Below are positions 26,539-33,988 of a stretch of 48,559 nt of DNA, piece after piece. Positions within the stretch are counted from its first letter, which is position 1. Every line of letters starts with the position of its first letter. The stretch is taken from contig JAMLHF010000033.1 in NCBI GenBank assembly GCA_023957275.1, positions 1 to 48,559 of the forward strand. Reading direction: 5' to 3'. The notes beneath the pieces are model-generated. The model made no database searches and was not told the DNA's origin. It worked only from the letters and a program-made list of their open reading frames with translations. This DNA comes from Lentimicrobium sp. (GTDB lineage Bacteria; Bacteroidota; Bacteroidia; Bacteroidales; Lentimicrobiaceae). Position numbers and translations under genes: made by a program.

Positions 26539-26814
26539 ATGCCAAACTCCAGCATCAACAGCGATACTGTAACAAAAATCAAAAACAGAATTTCCTCCAG
26601 AAACACGCAGAAAAATATTGCCGGGCTTATCCTGGGCGCCCTCGGCGGTTTTTTATATTATCGCCTTGTTGGCTGTAATTCAGGAGGATGCGCCATCACG
26701 TCCAATCCATACATAAGCATCTTGTGGGGAGCAGCCATGGGATATCTGCTGGCGGATATTTTTAAAATCAGGGAAAAAACAAAAGCGGAAGACACCGCTG
26801 AAAAGAATTCCTGA
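26539..26814 (+). CDS. Small membrane protein, DUF6132-like
   Basis: Protein of 91 aa with two hydrophobic segments (about 28-45 and 58-76) separated by a short loop containing GCNSGGCAITSNPY, then WGAAMGYLLADIF. I recall this Cys-x4-Cys plus ITSNPY pattern from the DUF6132 family of small Bacteroidota membrane proteins; function is unknown. The two cysteines could form a disulfide or bind a ligand. It lies 70 bp after mutS2 and probably shares its transcript. Start at the ATG at 26539. Confidence 0.75.
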   Translation: MPNSSINSDTVTKIKNRISSRNTQKNIAGLILGALGGFLYYRLVGCNSGGCAITSNPYISILWGAAMGYLLADIFKIREKTKAEDTAEKNS

Positions 26815-26818
26815 AGGT

Positions 26819-27148
26819 TTACTTTTTCCTGCTTTTCTCCGAAATCAGTTTATAGGAGATCATAATCCATTCCCTGAGCAGGCCATCGGAAACCGATCCG
26901 TCGATGTCAACGGTATTCCAGTGTTGCTTGTTCATATGATAGCCCGGCCTTACCGCAGGATAATGCTCACGCAGTTCAAGGGCCAGTTCAGGGTCACATT
27001 TCAGGTTAACTGAAAGCGGCCCTTCAAGGTCCGTCAATGCAAACATCCTTCCGTTCACCTTAAAAACCAGGGTGGTCTCATCAAAGGGAAAGTGCTCGGT
27101 AACCCCGGGCAATGACAGGCAGAAGTCACGGAGTTCTTCTATATTCAT
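26819..27148 (-). CDS. MmcQ/YjbR family protein
   Basis: Small cytoplasmic protein of 109 aa with the family's pattern: N-terminal MNIEELRDFCLSLPGVTEHFPFDETTLVFKV (about 1-31), the central strand region MFALTDLEGPLSVNLKCDPE, then PGYHMNKQHWNTVDIDG and a C-terminal ISYKLI helix. The fold is described as CyaY-like or a double-wing DNA-binding fold; biological role is not established. It ends 5 bp from the end of the DUF6132-like gene, convergent, and has a very good promoter of its own. Confidence 0.9.
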   Translation of the reverse strand: MNIEELRDFCLSLPGVTEHFPFDETTLVFKVNGRMFALTDLEGPLSVNLKCDPELALELREHYPAVRPGYHMNKQHWNTVDIDGSVSDGLLREWIMISYKLISEKSRKK

Positions 27149-27164
27149 AGTTTGGCTTAAAGGA

Positions 27165-27196
27165 CAAAAATATAAAGAACATCAGTAAGACCCAAA
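27165..27196 (-). promoter_or_regulatory. Bacteroidota-type promoter for the MmcQ/YjbR gene
   Basis: On the minus strand TTTG (27193-27196), 20 bases, then TATTTTTG (27165-27172): a perfect fit to TTTG-N19-21-TAnnTTTG, with the gene start 17 bases after the -7 box. Confidence 0.75.
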
Positions 27197-27405
27197 CTCA
27201 GTTCTCAAATATAAACGCCGGTATTGCAAAAACAGGCAAAATCCGGAAGTTTCCGGCAGGGATGGCCCAGCGTGTTTTACACAATCACACACTTTCAATC
27301 GTTTGCATAAATGACTGATAATTCTATCTTCCGGCATTTATCAGACTCTATATCAAATCACTGACAAGTCAATGAGCTCCAACATCCAGTTATTTATCAA
27401 CTAGG

Positions 27406-27437
27406 TTGGTTTGAATTTAAATTATATGTTACCTTTG
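27406..27437 (+). promoter_or_regulatory. Bacteroidota-type promoter for the carboxyltransferase gene
   Basis: TTG (27406-27408), 21 bases, TACCTTTG (27430-27437). Expected start of transcription is near 27444, about 58 bases before the ATG. The remaining 200 or so bases between this and the MmcQ promoter show nothing I recognise. Confidence 0.6.
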
Positions 27438-27501
27438 TATGCTTTGCCGGTACCTCAGACCGGAATCAGGGATAAAAAGAACATTATCTAAATCTTCGGA
27501 T

Positions 27502-29049
27502 ATGTCATTAACCAAAAAAACATCTGACCTCAAAAAGAGGATGCGTGATGCATTGATGGGAGGTGGCCAGGTAGCTATTGAGAAGCAGAAAGCAACGGGC
27601 AAAATGACCGCCCGTGAGCGGATCATTGCGCTGGTTGACCCCAAGTCATTTCACGAGTATGATCTGTTTGTGGAGCATGCAGGTAAGGACTTCAACATGG
27701 GCGACAAATATCTGCCCGGCGACGGAGTTATTACCGGAACGGGCACTATAAACGGATACCCTGTATGTATTTATGCACAGGATTTTACTGTTGCCGGGGG
27801 ATCGCTTGGCTATATGCACGCCAAAAAGATTACCAAAATCATGGATCATGCCATGAAACTGAAAGTGCCCATTATCGGAATCAATGACTCCGGAGGTGCA
27901 CGGATTCAGGAAGGGGTGAACTCGCTGGCCGGATACGGAGAGATATTCTATCGAAATACCCAGGCCTCGGGTGTTATTCCCCAGATCAGTGTTATCCTTG
28001 GCCCCTGCGCAGGAGGCGCCGTTTATTCGCCGGCACTCACCGACTTCGTTTTCGTTGTGGATAAGATTTCAAAGATGTTCATTACCGGCCCCGAGGTTAT
28101 CAAAACCGTGCTGGGTGAAGAAATCTCAATGGAAGAACTGGGAGGGGCCCGTGTTCAGAGCGAAATTACCGGAAATGCGCACTTTTTTGCTGAAAGCGAA
28201 CAGGAATGCTTCGACCAGATCAAAACCCTGTGTAGTTTTATCCCATGGAACAACATTAAAAAGGCAGAAGCTTTTCCTAAAAAACCGCCCCGCTCCAGGA
28301 GTTACAACATTGATAAAATATTCCCGACAAACCCGCGGCAGCCATACGATGTAAAGGATATAATCCGGTCAATCGTTGATGATTCGGAATTCTTTGAAGT
28401 GCAAAGTATGTTTGCAGCCAACATCGTTATCGGTTTTGCCCGCCTCAATGGCCATACCGCAGGATTTGTCGCCAATCAGCCGCTGGTACTTGCCGGTGTT
28501 CTTGATGTGGACTCTTCAGATAAAGCCGCGCGCTTTATCCGTTACTGTGACGCCTTCAACATTCCGCTGGTAACCCTTGTTGACCTCCCGGGCTATCTTC
28601 CGGGTGTTGATCAGGAGCATGCAGGCGTTATCAGGCATGGCGCTAAAGTATTATATGCCTACTCTGAAGCCACTGTACCTAAAATGACCGTGATTCTGCG
28701 TAAAGCATACGGAGGCGGATATATCGCTATGTGCTCAAGCCACCTGAAGGCTGACTTTGTCTTTGCATGGCCAACTGCTGAAATCGCTGTGATGGGCCCT
28801 GAAGGCGCTGCCAATATTATCTTCCGCAATGAGATCAAGAATGCCGAAAATCCGGAAGAGATGCGTAAACTCAAAATCAAAGAGTATAAGGAAAAATTTG
28901 CAAATCCTTATGTGGCTGCTGCATACGGTTATGTTGACGCCGTGGTTGAACCCACCGAAACCCGTAATATGCTGATTCACGCCCTCGAAATCTCTGCAGA
29001 GAAAATTGAAGTCCGTCCGAATAAAAAACATGGAATTCCACCATTTTAA
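27502..29049 (+). CDS. Acyl-CoA carboxylase carboxyltransferase subunit (PccB/MmdA type)
   Basis: Biotin-dependent carboxyltransferase of 515 aa, the usual length. Typical stretches are KMTARERI near the start, INDSGGARIQEGV, GPCAGGAVYSPALTDF, and in the second half DLPGYLPGVDQEH and RKAYGGGYIAMCS. Such subunits move CO2 between biotin and propionyl-CoA or a similar acyl-CoA. The same fold serves in methylmalonyl-CoA decarboxylase (MmdA), and the two cannot be separated from this sequence. The ATG at 27502 (MSLTKKTSDLKKR) was chosen because the promoter lies just upstream. It forms an operon with the biotin-carrier gene 11 bp downstream. No biotin carboxylase gene is beside it. Confidence 0.92.
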   Translation: MSLTKKTSDLKKRMRDALMGGGQVAIEKQKATGKMTARERIIALVDPKSFHEYDLFVEHAGKDFNMGDKYLPGDGVITGTGTINGYPVCIYAQDFTVAGGSLGYMHAKKITKIMDHAMKLKVPIIGINDSGGARIQEGVNSLAGYGEIFYRNTQASGVIPQISVILGPCAGGAVYSPALTDFVFVVDKISKMFITGPEVIKTVLGEEISMEELGGARVQSEITGNAHFFAESEQECFDQIKTLCSFIPWNNIKKAEAFPKKPPRSRSYNIDKIFPTNPRQPYDVKDIIRSIVDDSEFFEVQSMFAANIVIGFARLNGHTAGFVANQPLVLAGVLDVDSSDKAARFIRYCDAFNIPLVTLVDLPGYLPGVDQEHAGVIRHGAKVLYAYSEATVPKMTVILRKAYGGGYIAMCSSHLKADFVFAWPTAEIAVMGPEGAANIIFRNEIKNAENPEEMRKLKIKEYKEKFANPYVAAAYGYVDAVVEPTETRNMLIHALEISAEKIEVRPNKKHGIPPF

Positions 29050-29060
29050 ACCTGCACATT

Positions 29061-29384
29061 ATGGAAGGAAACAGTAATCAGGCATTTAAAACCATTATAA
29101 TCGACAACATCAAGTACAAAACCACGCTTACCAAAAAATTCATGGCGCGGAAGATGTACGAACCTGTCGATTACAATAAGGTGTATTCCTTTATTCCCGG
29201 CACCATTCGCAAAATTTTTGTTAAGGAAGGTGACAGTGTAAAACAGGGAACATCCCTACTCGAGCTCGAAGCCATGAAAATGGTCAATAACATTACCGCT
29301 CCTGTCGACGGGGTGGTAAGCAAAATCAATGTTAAAACAGGGGATCTTGTAACAAAGAGCTTTCTCCTGATTGAGCTTAATTAA
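29061..29384 (+). CDS. Biotin carboxyl carrier protein of acyl-CoA carboxylase/decarboxylase
   Basis: Protein of 107 aa with a C-terminal biotinyl domain (about 40-107). The biotin attachment motif EAMKM places biotin on Lys73, and PVDGVVSKINVKTGD follows as expected. The N-terminal 35 or so residues (TIIIDNIKYKTTLTKKFMARKMYEP) are a short lead segment without the Ala/Pro-rich linker often seen in decarboxylase carriers. It follows the carboxyltransferase gene by 11 bp and ends at a strong terminator. The carried CO2 must be loaded by a biotin carboxylase encoded elsewhere, or be taken from a decarboxylation. Confidence 0.92.
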   Translation: MEGNSNQAFKTIIIDNIKYKTTLTKKFMARKMYEPVDYNKVYSFIPGTIRKIFVKEGDSVKQGTSLLELEAMKMVNNITAPVDGVVSKINVKTGDLVTKSFLLIELN

Positions 29385-29404
29385 GGAAAAATTGCAAATC
29401 GTTT

Positions 29405-29434
29405 AACGGGACAGACACGACTGTCCCGTTTTTA
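29405..29434 (+). terminator. Intrinsic terminator after the biotin carrier gene
   Basis: AACGGGACAG (29405-29414), loop ACACGA, CTGTCCCGTT (29421-29430), then T's. It also lies 50 bp beyond the end of engB on the other strand, where the T-run is poor. Confidence 0.88.
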
Positions 29435-29483
29435 TTTGCGCTTTCCGGCAATACACCAGCTCCTTAACCGGAAGAACAAAAAA

Positions 29484-30110
29484 CTATTGTGTCTGCTCAT
29501 TATCAAGAAAAGCTGCGAAGGTTTCATTTCCTTCGCTGATCAGGTTGAGCAGCGCACCCCGGCCATCTCCCGTTTCAGCGGATGTAATAACGTAAGAAGG
29601 AAGCTTCTCCCATGTTTCTGACAACTTAGCATTAAAGTCTGCAACATTTGATGAAAGTTGATTGGCCGAAAGCTTGTCAGCCTTTGTAAAAACGATGGTA
29701 AAAGGGATTTGCTCCTGACCAAACCAGTTTATAAATTCAATATCTGCTTTTTTGGGCTCTATCCGCGCATCTACAAGTATAAAGGTATTGACAAGATTCG
29801 GCCGCTTAAGAAAATATTTCCTGATCATCAATTCCCACTTTTCGCGCTCTTTCTTAGATATTCTTGCATATCCGTATCCGGGAAGATCTACAAGATACCA
29901 CTCGGTATTGATGATAAAGTGGTTTATTAATCTGGTCTTCCCCGGGGTAGCCGAGGTACGGGCAAGGTTCCTGCGTTCAAGCAGCATGTTGATCAAGGAT
30001 GACTTCCCCACATTGGAACGACCGATAAAGGCATATTCCGGCTTTACAGGATCAGGACATTTTGCCGCATCTGAATTGCTGACATGAAACTCTGCTGTGC
30101 GAATAATCAT
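29484..30110 (-). CDS. engB: Ribosome-biogenesis GTPase EngB/YihA
   Basis: Essential-type small GTPase of 208 aa needed for large ribosomal subunit assembly. Seen are G1 GRSNVGKSS from residue 30, the G2 region ARTSATPGKTRLINHF, G3 DLPGYGYA, G4 TKADK, and G5-like TSAETGDGRGALL. The ATG at 30110 starts two bases after glsB, so it is the third gene of the glsA-glsB-engB operon; the grouping is probably for transcription only, since lipid acylation and ribosome assembly share no known step. Confidence 0.96.
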   Translation of the reverse strand: MIIRTAEFHVSNSDAAKCPDPVKPEYAFIGRSNVGKSSLINMLLERRNLARTSATPGKTRLINHFIINTEWYLVDLPGYGYARISKKEREKWELMIRKYFLKRPNLVNTFILVDARIEPKKADIEFINWFGQEQIPFTIVFTKADKLSANQLSSNVADFNAKLSETWEKLPSYVITSAETGDGRGALLNLISEGNETFAAFLDNEQTQ

Positions 30111-30112
30111 CC

Positions 30113-31045
30113 CTATTTTTCAGTAATGGTCAGGTGACGCTCAATCTTAATCTCATAGATATCGTTGATGGTAACGATGATGCCCGACTCCTCTACCTCC
30201 CCGAACTCATCGTTGATGGCCGTCCCGAAATACTTCATGGTTGAGGAGAGATTCATATACGCGTTAACCAGCGGAGGAATATTTTCTCCCAATCCCCTCA
30301 CCTGCTGTATCAGCATTTTATAATCTTTATCATACACACCAAAGGGGAATGCCTGCTCAAGTTCATTCACATCCGTTTCGATCTTCAGCGGATGAACAGG
30401 ATAGACCAGCCGGTCGCGGTCTCCGAAGTACTTATTCATAAACCAAAGAATCAGATCACGGCCCTTCCGGTTGAAATCAGGATACATGGTAATTTTCCCG
30501 AAAAAGTATTTTGCATCCGGATAAATCAGCACCAGCGCACCGAGCCCGTCCCAGATATTATCGAGAGAATACATCCCTTTACGGATGTTGTTGGTAGGCT
30601 GATAGGCCGGTTGTACAAAGGACCTGCCCAATTCAATGGTATGAGGCAGATAATTTTCGACAAACTCTTTGGAATAGTGAAAAAGTTTAAAGGTTGGTGT
30701 GTGGTATTCCCCATCATCCCCTTTTGTCAGGAATTTGCAGTGAAGATACCTGTAACCACCCACAATCTCCTTATCAACCGGATTCCATACAATTAACTGC
30801 TCAAAAGGATTTTCGCAGGTATCATAATAGTCAAGGTCACAGGCCAGCCCAGTCCCTCCTCCGGCATCACGAAAGGTAATTTCGCGTAACCGTCCGATTT
30901 CACGGGTAACGTTGGGGGCATTGAAATGATTGACGATGTATATCTGGTTGTTCCCTGAATTGGTTTTTCGTATCATTCTTTCAGCCGTCAATTCAGCTTC
31001 AAGCAACTCACGGTCTACAGGCGGTATAATCTGTTCCATCTTCAT
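30113..31045 (-). CDS. glsB: N-acyltransferase of glycine/ornithine lipid synthesis (GlsB/OlsB-like)
   Basis: GNAT-fold acyltransferase of 310 aa in the hemolysin-like/OlsB family. Visible stretches include LREITFRDAGGGTG, CDLDYYD, ELGRSFVQPAYQ, and the acetyltransferase core around LDNIWDGLGALVLIYPDAKYFFGKITMYPDFN. In Bacteroides thetaiotaomicron the matching protein (GlsB) joins a 3-hydroxy fatty acid to glycine. The next gene upstream here is a PlsC-like partner, as for GlsA/GlsB. I chose the ATG at 31045; a TTG at 31054 is possible. Ornithine as acceptor cannot be excluded. Operon with glsA (27 bp upstream) and engB (2 bp downstream). Confidence 0.85.
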   Translation of the reverse strand: MKMEQIIPPVDRELLEAELTAERMIRKTNSGNNQIYIVNHFNAPNVTREIGRLREITFRDAGGGTGLACDLDYYDTCENPFEQLIVWNPVDKEIVGGYRYLHCKFLTKGDDGEYHTPTFKLFHYSKEFVENYLPHTIELGRSFVQPAYQPTNNIRKGMYSLDNIWDGLGALVLIYPDAKYFFGKITMYPDFNRKGRDLILWFMNKYFGDRDRLVYPVHPLKIETDVNELEQAFPFGVYDKDYKMLIQQVRGLGENIPPLVNAYMNLSSTMKYFGTAINDEFGEVEESGIIVTINDIYEIKIERHLTITEK

Positions 31046-31072
31046 GGTTAGCAATTTAGAACAAGGCTGTTT

Positions 31073-31939
31073 TCAAATTATGAATGTGGCCGAAGGGTTA
31101 TCCTTCAGTTTATAGATATGCTCCCTGAGCAGCGCTACCCATTTTCCGTCCCGGTACCGTTTATCAAAAACAGCTATCGGCACGGGCTCGCCAAAAGTAA
31201 TGACAATATCTTTATCTTTTTGCTTGTACATCTCATCGACAAGATAAAGCATTTCAATATTGGCTTTTAGTCCCAGAAATTTTCGCAGATTAGCCAGATT
31301 ATAGAAAAAATCCGAGTTTCTTCCGCTGATGTGCACCGGAAGTATATCACGATTGAATTTCTTTGCTTTACTCAGAAAAGTCTTCTTCCACTCCAGGTCA
31401 ATGATCTCACCCTTTATTTTCCGCGAACACAACCCGGCGGGAAAGTAAAGAATCGTGCGACCGGAAGCAAAAGTATCATCATAAACAGAGATGTTTTCAG
31501 CATTTGACCCATGTTTGTTTACCGGAATAAACAAGGGTTTAAGGTTAGGCAGATGCATCAGAAAATCATTCACGGGGGCAACGATATCAGGCCTTACTTT
31601 ACCTACTGCATACATCAGCGCCATTCCATCCAAACCGCCCAGTGGATGATTTGAAGCAACCACAATACGATCGGATTTCAGGAGGTGCTGTTCACCCCTG
31701 ATGACAATGTTCGCGCCAAAATCCCGGAGTATGGCCTCCAGAAACGGCAGACCTACTTTATCCTTGTGATCATTCAGGCTTTTGTTCAGCTCATCCTGAT
31801 GAATGACACGCTTGAGGTATCTGACAATAAACTTAGGCAACAATTTAAGCAGCCGCGGATTTTTGCCGGCAATAACCCGTTCCAGATCAATAAAACCTGG
31901 CGCTGATTTTCCATCTACCCGACCCGGAGCATCCGTCAT
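31073..31939 (-). CDS. glsA: O-acyltransferase, PlsC-like (GlsA-like)
   Basis: Membrane-associated acyltransferase of 288 aa. The PlsC/LPLAT motif appears as NHPLGGLDG with His98 and Asp104 (five residues between them instead of the usual four), followed by VNKHGSNAENISVYDD and the motif LYFPAGLCSRKIKGEI, which resembles the FPEG block. It would add the second, ester-linked fatty acid to the N-acyl amino acid made by GlsB. Start set at the ATG at 31939. An upstream TTG at 31972 lies inside the probable promoter, so it is less likely. First gene of the glsA-glsB-engB operon, divergent from mraZ. Confidence 0.83.
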   Translation of the reverse strand: MTDAPGRVDGKSAPGFIDLERVIAGKNPRLLKLLPKFIVRYLKRVIHQDELNKSLNDHKDKVGLPFLEAILRDFGANIVIRGEQHLLKSDRIVVASNHPLGGLDGMALMYAVGKVRPDIVAPVNDFLMHLPNLKPLFIPVNKHGSNAENISVYDDTFASGRTILYFPAGLCSRKIKGEIIDLEWKKTFLSKAKKFNRDILPVHISGRNSDFFYNLANLRKFLGLKANIEMLYLVDEMYKQKDKDIVITFGEPVPIAVFDKRYRDGKWVALLREHIYKLKDNPSATFII

Positions 31940-31969
31940 ATCGAAAAAATAATTCCTTGAAAATTTATA

Positions 31970-31977
31970 CAAATTTA
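31970..31977 (-). promoter_or_regulatory. Possible -7 promoter element for the glsA operon
   Basis: Minus-strand TAAATTTG matches TAnnTTTG 30 bases before the ATG at 31939. No good -33 partner was found. Confidence 0.4.
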
Positions 31978-32140
31978 TGAAAATCGGTCATACCCGGTAA
32001 TCCCTTACCCTTCAAAAAACTACATTTTAGTTCCCGGAGGATGCCTGGTGATAAACCATCGCATTAGTTACTGATAATCATGTATTTAAAAACCCATTGG
32101 TCACGGAACAGACCGGGCTGGTTAAAAAGTTATCAACAAT

Positions 32141-32170
32141 AGTGGTAAAAAGTGGTAAAAAGTGGTAAAA
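32141..32170 (+). promoter_or_regulatory. Three perfect 10-bp repeats, probable MraZ operator
   Basis: AGTGGTAAAA occurs three times in a row without a mismatch, at 32141, 32151 and 32161, 38 bases before the mraZ ATG. MraZ of other bacteria binds tandem TGGG-type boxes spaced 10 bp apart in front of its own operon. The spacing fits exactly and the core (GTGGT) is a close variant. The array covers the place where a -33 box would be, consistent with autorepression. Confidence 0.75.
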
Positions 32171-32176
32171 GCATAC

Positions 32177-32184
32177 TATATTTA
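32177..32184 (+). promoter_or_regulatory. Possible -7 promoter element of the dcw cluster
   Basis: TATATTTA is one base off TAnnTTTG, 24 bases before the mraZ ATG and directly after the three 10-bp repeats. No -33 box is visible because the repeats occupy that position. Confidence 0.4.
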
Positions 32185-32208
32185 CCCCACAAAACGGTAA
32201 AATCTATC

Positions 32209-32673
32209 ATGGTAGAAATCATTGGAGTACATGACTGTAAAGTTGACGCCAAGGGGAGGTTAATGCTACCTTCTGCCCTTAAGGCGCAGCTCGAGGCCAT
32301 ACTTGCCGATGGTTTTATCCTGAAGCGGAGCATTTTTCAGCCCTGTCTCGAACTGTATCCGAGATCAGAATGGAACAGGGCAGTAAAAGGGGTAAATAAA
32401 CTTAACCGTTTCGTGAAGAAGAACAATGATTTTATCAGGGTTTTCATGGCAGGGGTAAGGGAAGTAGAGCCTGACAACACCGGGAGGCTGCTGATTCCGA
32501 AAGACCTAGCGGTATTTGCATCAATCAGCAGGGATATTGTTCTGGCTTCAGCCCTGAACATGATTGAGATCTGGGACAAGGATAAGTATGAAGCATCGAT
32601 CAGCGAAAGTCTGAGCGATTTTTCGCAACTGGCCGAGGAAGTAATGGGGCAGATTAACGAAACCGAGGATTAG
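32209..32673 (+). CDS. mraZ: Transcriptional regulator MraZ
   Basis: First gene of the dcw cluster, 154 aa. Two SpoVT/AbrB-like halves are visible through the repeated motif DAKGRLMLP (residues 13-21) and DNTGRLLIP (89-97), which form the DNA-binding surface in the ring-shaped oligomer. MraZ represses its own operon by binding tandem boxes upstream, which fits the 10-bp repeats at 32141-32170. I chose the ATG at 32209 (MVEIIGVHDCKVDAKGR); extending upstream would run through the promoter. The next gene, rsmH, starts 3 bp after the stop. Confidence 0.95.
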   Translation: MVEIIGVHDCKVDAKGRLMLPSALKAQLEAILADGFILKRSIFQPCLELYPRSEWNRAVKGVNKLNRFVKKNNDFIRVFMAGVREVEPDNTGRLLIPKDLAVFASISRDIVLASALNMIEIWDKDKYEASISESLSDFSQLAEEVMGQINETED

Positions 32674-32676
32674 CTT

Positions 32677-33579
32677 ATGTATCACAATCCGGTGATGTTG
32701 AAAGAATGTATTGATGGCCTGGCTATTGATCCGGCAGGCACCTATGTGGATCTCACATTTGGTGGTGGTGGTCATTCCCGGGCAATCCTCGACAGGCTCA
32801 GCACCGGCAGGCTGATCGCTTTTGACCAGGACGCAGATGCACTTTCCAATGCCCCGGATGACCCCAGGTTTACACTCATCAATCAGAATTTCAGGTATCT
32901 GGTCAATTTTCTTCGTCTTTACAAGGCGTTTCCGGTTGATGGAGTCCTTGCTGACCTTGGCATTTCATCATATCAGATTGATCAGGCTGAAAGAGGATTT
33001 TCTACCCGTTTTGATGCGGAACTGGACCTGAGAATGGACCGGAAATCAGGCTTGACTGCCCGGCAGATCATCAATCATTACACCACCGATGAACTTATCA
33101 GGATATTCCGCCATTATGGCGAGTTGCCAAATGCCTATCGCATTGCAATGAAAATCGCTGATATCAGGGGGGCTGGTGAAATTGTAACAACAACCCAGTT
33201 AAAAGACATCCTCCAGCCCCTGGCAGAAAGAGGAAGAGAAAACAAGTTCTTTGCCAGGGTCTTCCAGGCATTGCGCATTGAAGTGAACGCCGAACTGGAA
33301 GTGCTGAAGGAAATGCTGACTCAAACCATAAAGGTGCTGAAACCGGGTGGCCGGCTGGTGGTTCTCACCTATCACTCACTGGAAGACAGGCCGGTAAAGA
33401 ATTTCATTAAAACCGGAAATTTCGAGGGCATCGAAAACAAAGATTTTTTCGGCAACCTCATTGCACCTTTCCGCCCCGTCAACAGAAAGCCCATTGTTGC
33501 CGGAGAGGAAGAACTTGCCATCAACAACCGTGCACGCAGCGCCAAACTAAGGGTGGCAGAAAGGAACCGCGATGAGTAG
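32677..33579 (+). CDS. rsmH: 16S rRNA (cytosine-1402-N4)-methyltransferase
   Basis: SAM-dependent methyltransferase (MraW) of 300 aa that modifies C1402 in the decoding centre of 16S rRNA. Motif I VDLTFGGGGHS is at 24-34, then FDQDADA, DLGISSYQID, RGFSTRFDAELDLRMD, the helical insertion typical of the family, and the C-terminal GGRLVVLTYHSLEDRPVKNF block. ATG at 32677 (MYHNPVMLKECIDGL). Its end overlaps ftsL by 8 bp, so the two are probably translated in a coupled way. Confidence 0.96.
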   Translation: MYHNPVMLKECIDGLAIDPAGTYVDLTFGGGGHSRAILDRLSTGRLIAFDQDADALSNAPDDPRFTLINQNFRYLVNFLRLYKAFPVDGVLADLGISSYQIDQAERGFSTRFDAELDLRMDRKSGLTARQIINHYTTDELIRIFRHYGELPNAYRIAMKIADIRGAGEIVTTTQLKDILQPLAERGRENKFFARVFQALRIEVNAELEVLKEMLTQTIKVLKPGGRLVVLTYHSLEDRPVKNFIKTGNFEGIENKDFFGNLIAPFRPVNRKPIVAGEEELAINNRARSAKLRVAERNRDE

Positions 33580-33985
33580 CGCCAGGAATACACTTAAGCC
33601 AAAACCGGCAGAAAAGCCTGCACCCAAAAGACGGCTGAAAGCTTTTACCACGCTCAACCGTAAAGTGCATGTAGGAAGTTCACTGCACAGCATCGTTGAC
33701 GGGAGTTTTCTCACACGGGATAACCTTGTGAAACAAGTCCCTTTTATTCTTTTTCTCACGCTGATCGCCATATTCTATATAGCCAATTCCTTCAATGCTG
33801 AGAAAACGATTATTGACATTTCAAGGACAAAAAAGGAGTTGCAGGAATTGCGCTATGAATACATTACAACCAAATCGAACCTGATGTTCCACAGTAAACA
33901 ATCGGAAGTTGCTTCCAGGTTGAAAAACAGCGGGCTGAAAGAGTCGTTGGAACCTCCTGTAAAAATTTATCAATCAGAGAAATAA
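33572..33985 (+). CDS. ftsL: FtsL-like cell division protein
   Basis: Small bitopic membrane protein of 137 aa: a basic, cytoplasmic N-terminus (1-50, rich in Lys/Pro), one membrane helix at about 53-74 (VKQVPFILFLTLIAIFYIANSF), then a heptad-like periplasmic part (IDISRTKKELQELRYEY) as in FtsL of the FtsQLB complex. Position between rsmH and the FtsI-type gene supports this. Sequence conservation in this family is low, so the call leans on topology and location. Overlaps rsmH by 8 bp and is followed by ftsI after 3 bp. Confidence 0.85.
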   Translation: MSSARNTLKPKPAEKPAPKRRLKAFTTLNRKVHVGSSLHSIVDGSFLTRDNLVKQVPFILFLTLIAIFYIANSFNAEKTIIDISRTKKELQELRYEYITTKSNLMFHSKQSEVASRLKNSGLKESLEPPVKIYQSEK

Positions 33986-33988
33986 AGG

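Noticed and set aside
26469-26678. Alternative 69-codon frame after mutS2 overlapping the DUF6132-like gene
   Set aside because: It has no hydrophobic or domain pattern, whereas the overlapping frame from 26539 encodes a coherent two-helix protein with the ITSNPY signature.
32130-32138. DnaA-box-like TTATCAACA as part of a replication origin
   Set aside because: A single box one base off the consensus, with no cluster of further boxes, no AT-rich unwinding region and no dnaA or dnaN gene nearby.
32141-32170. Tandem repeats as a possible CRISPR or satellite
   Set aside because: Three 10-bp units without spacers and no cas genes nearby; position before mraZ explains them better as an operator.
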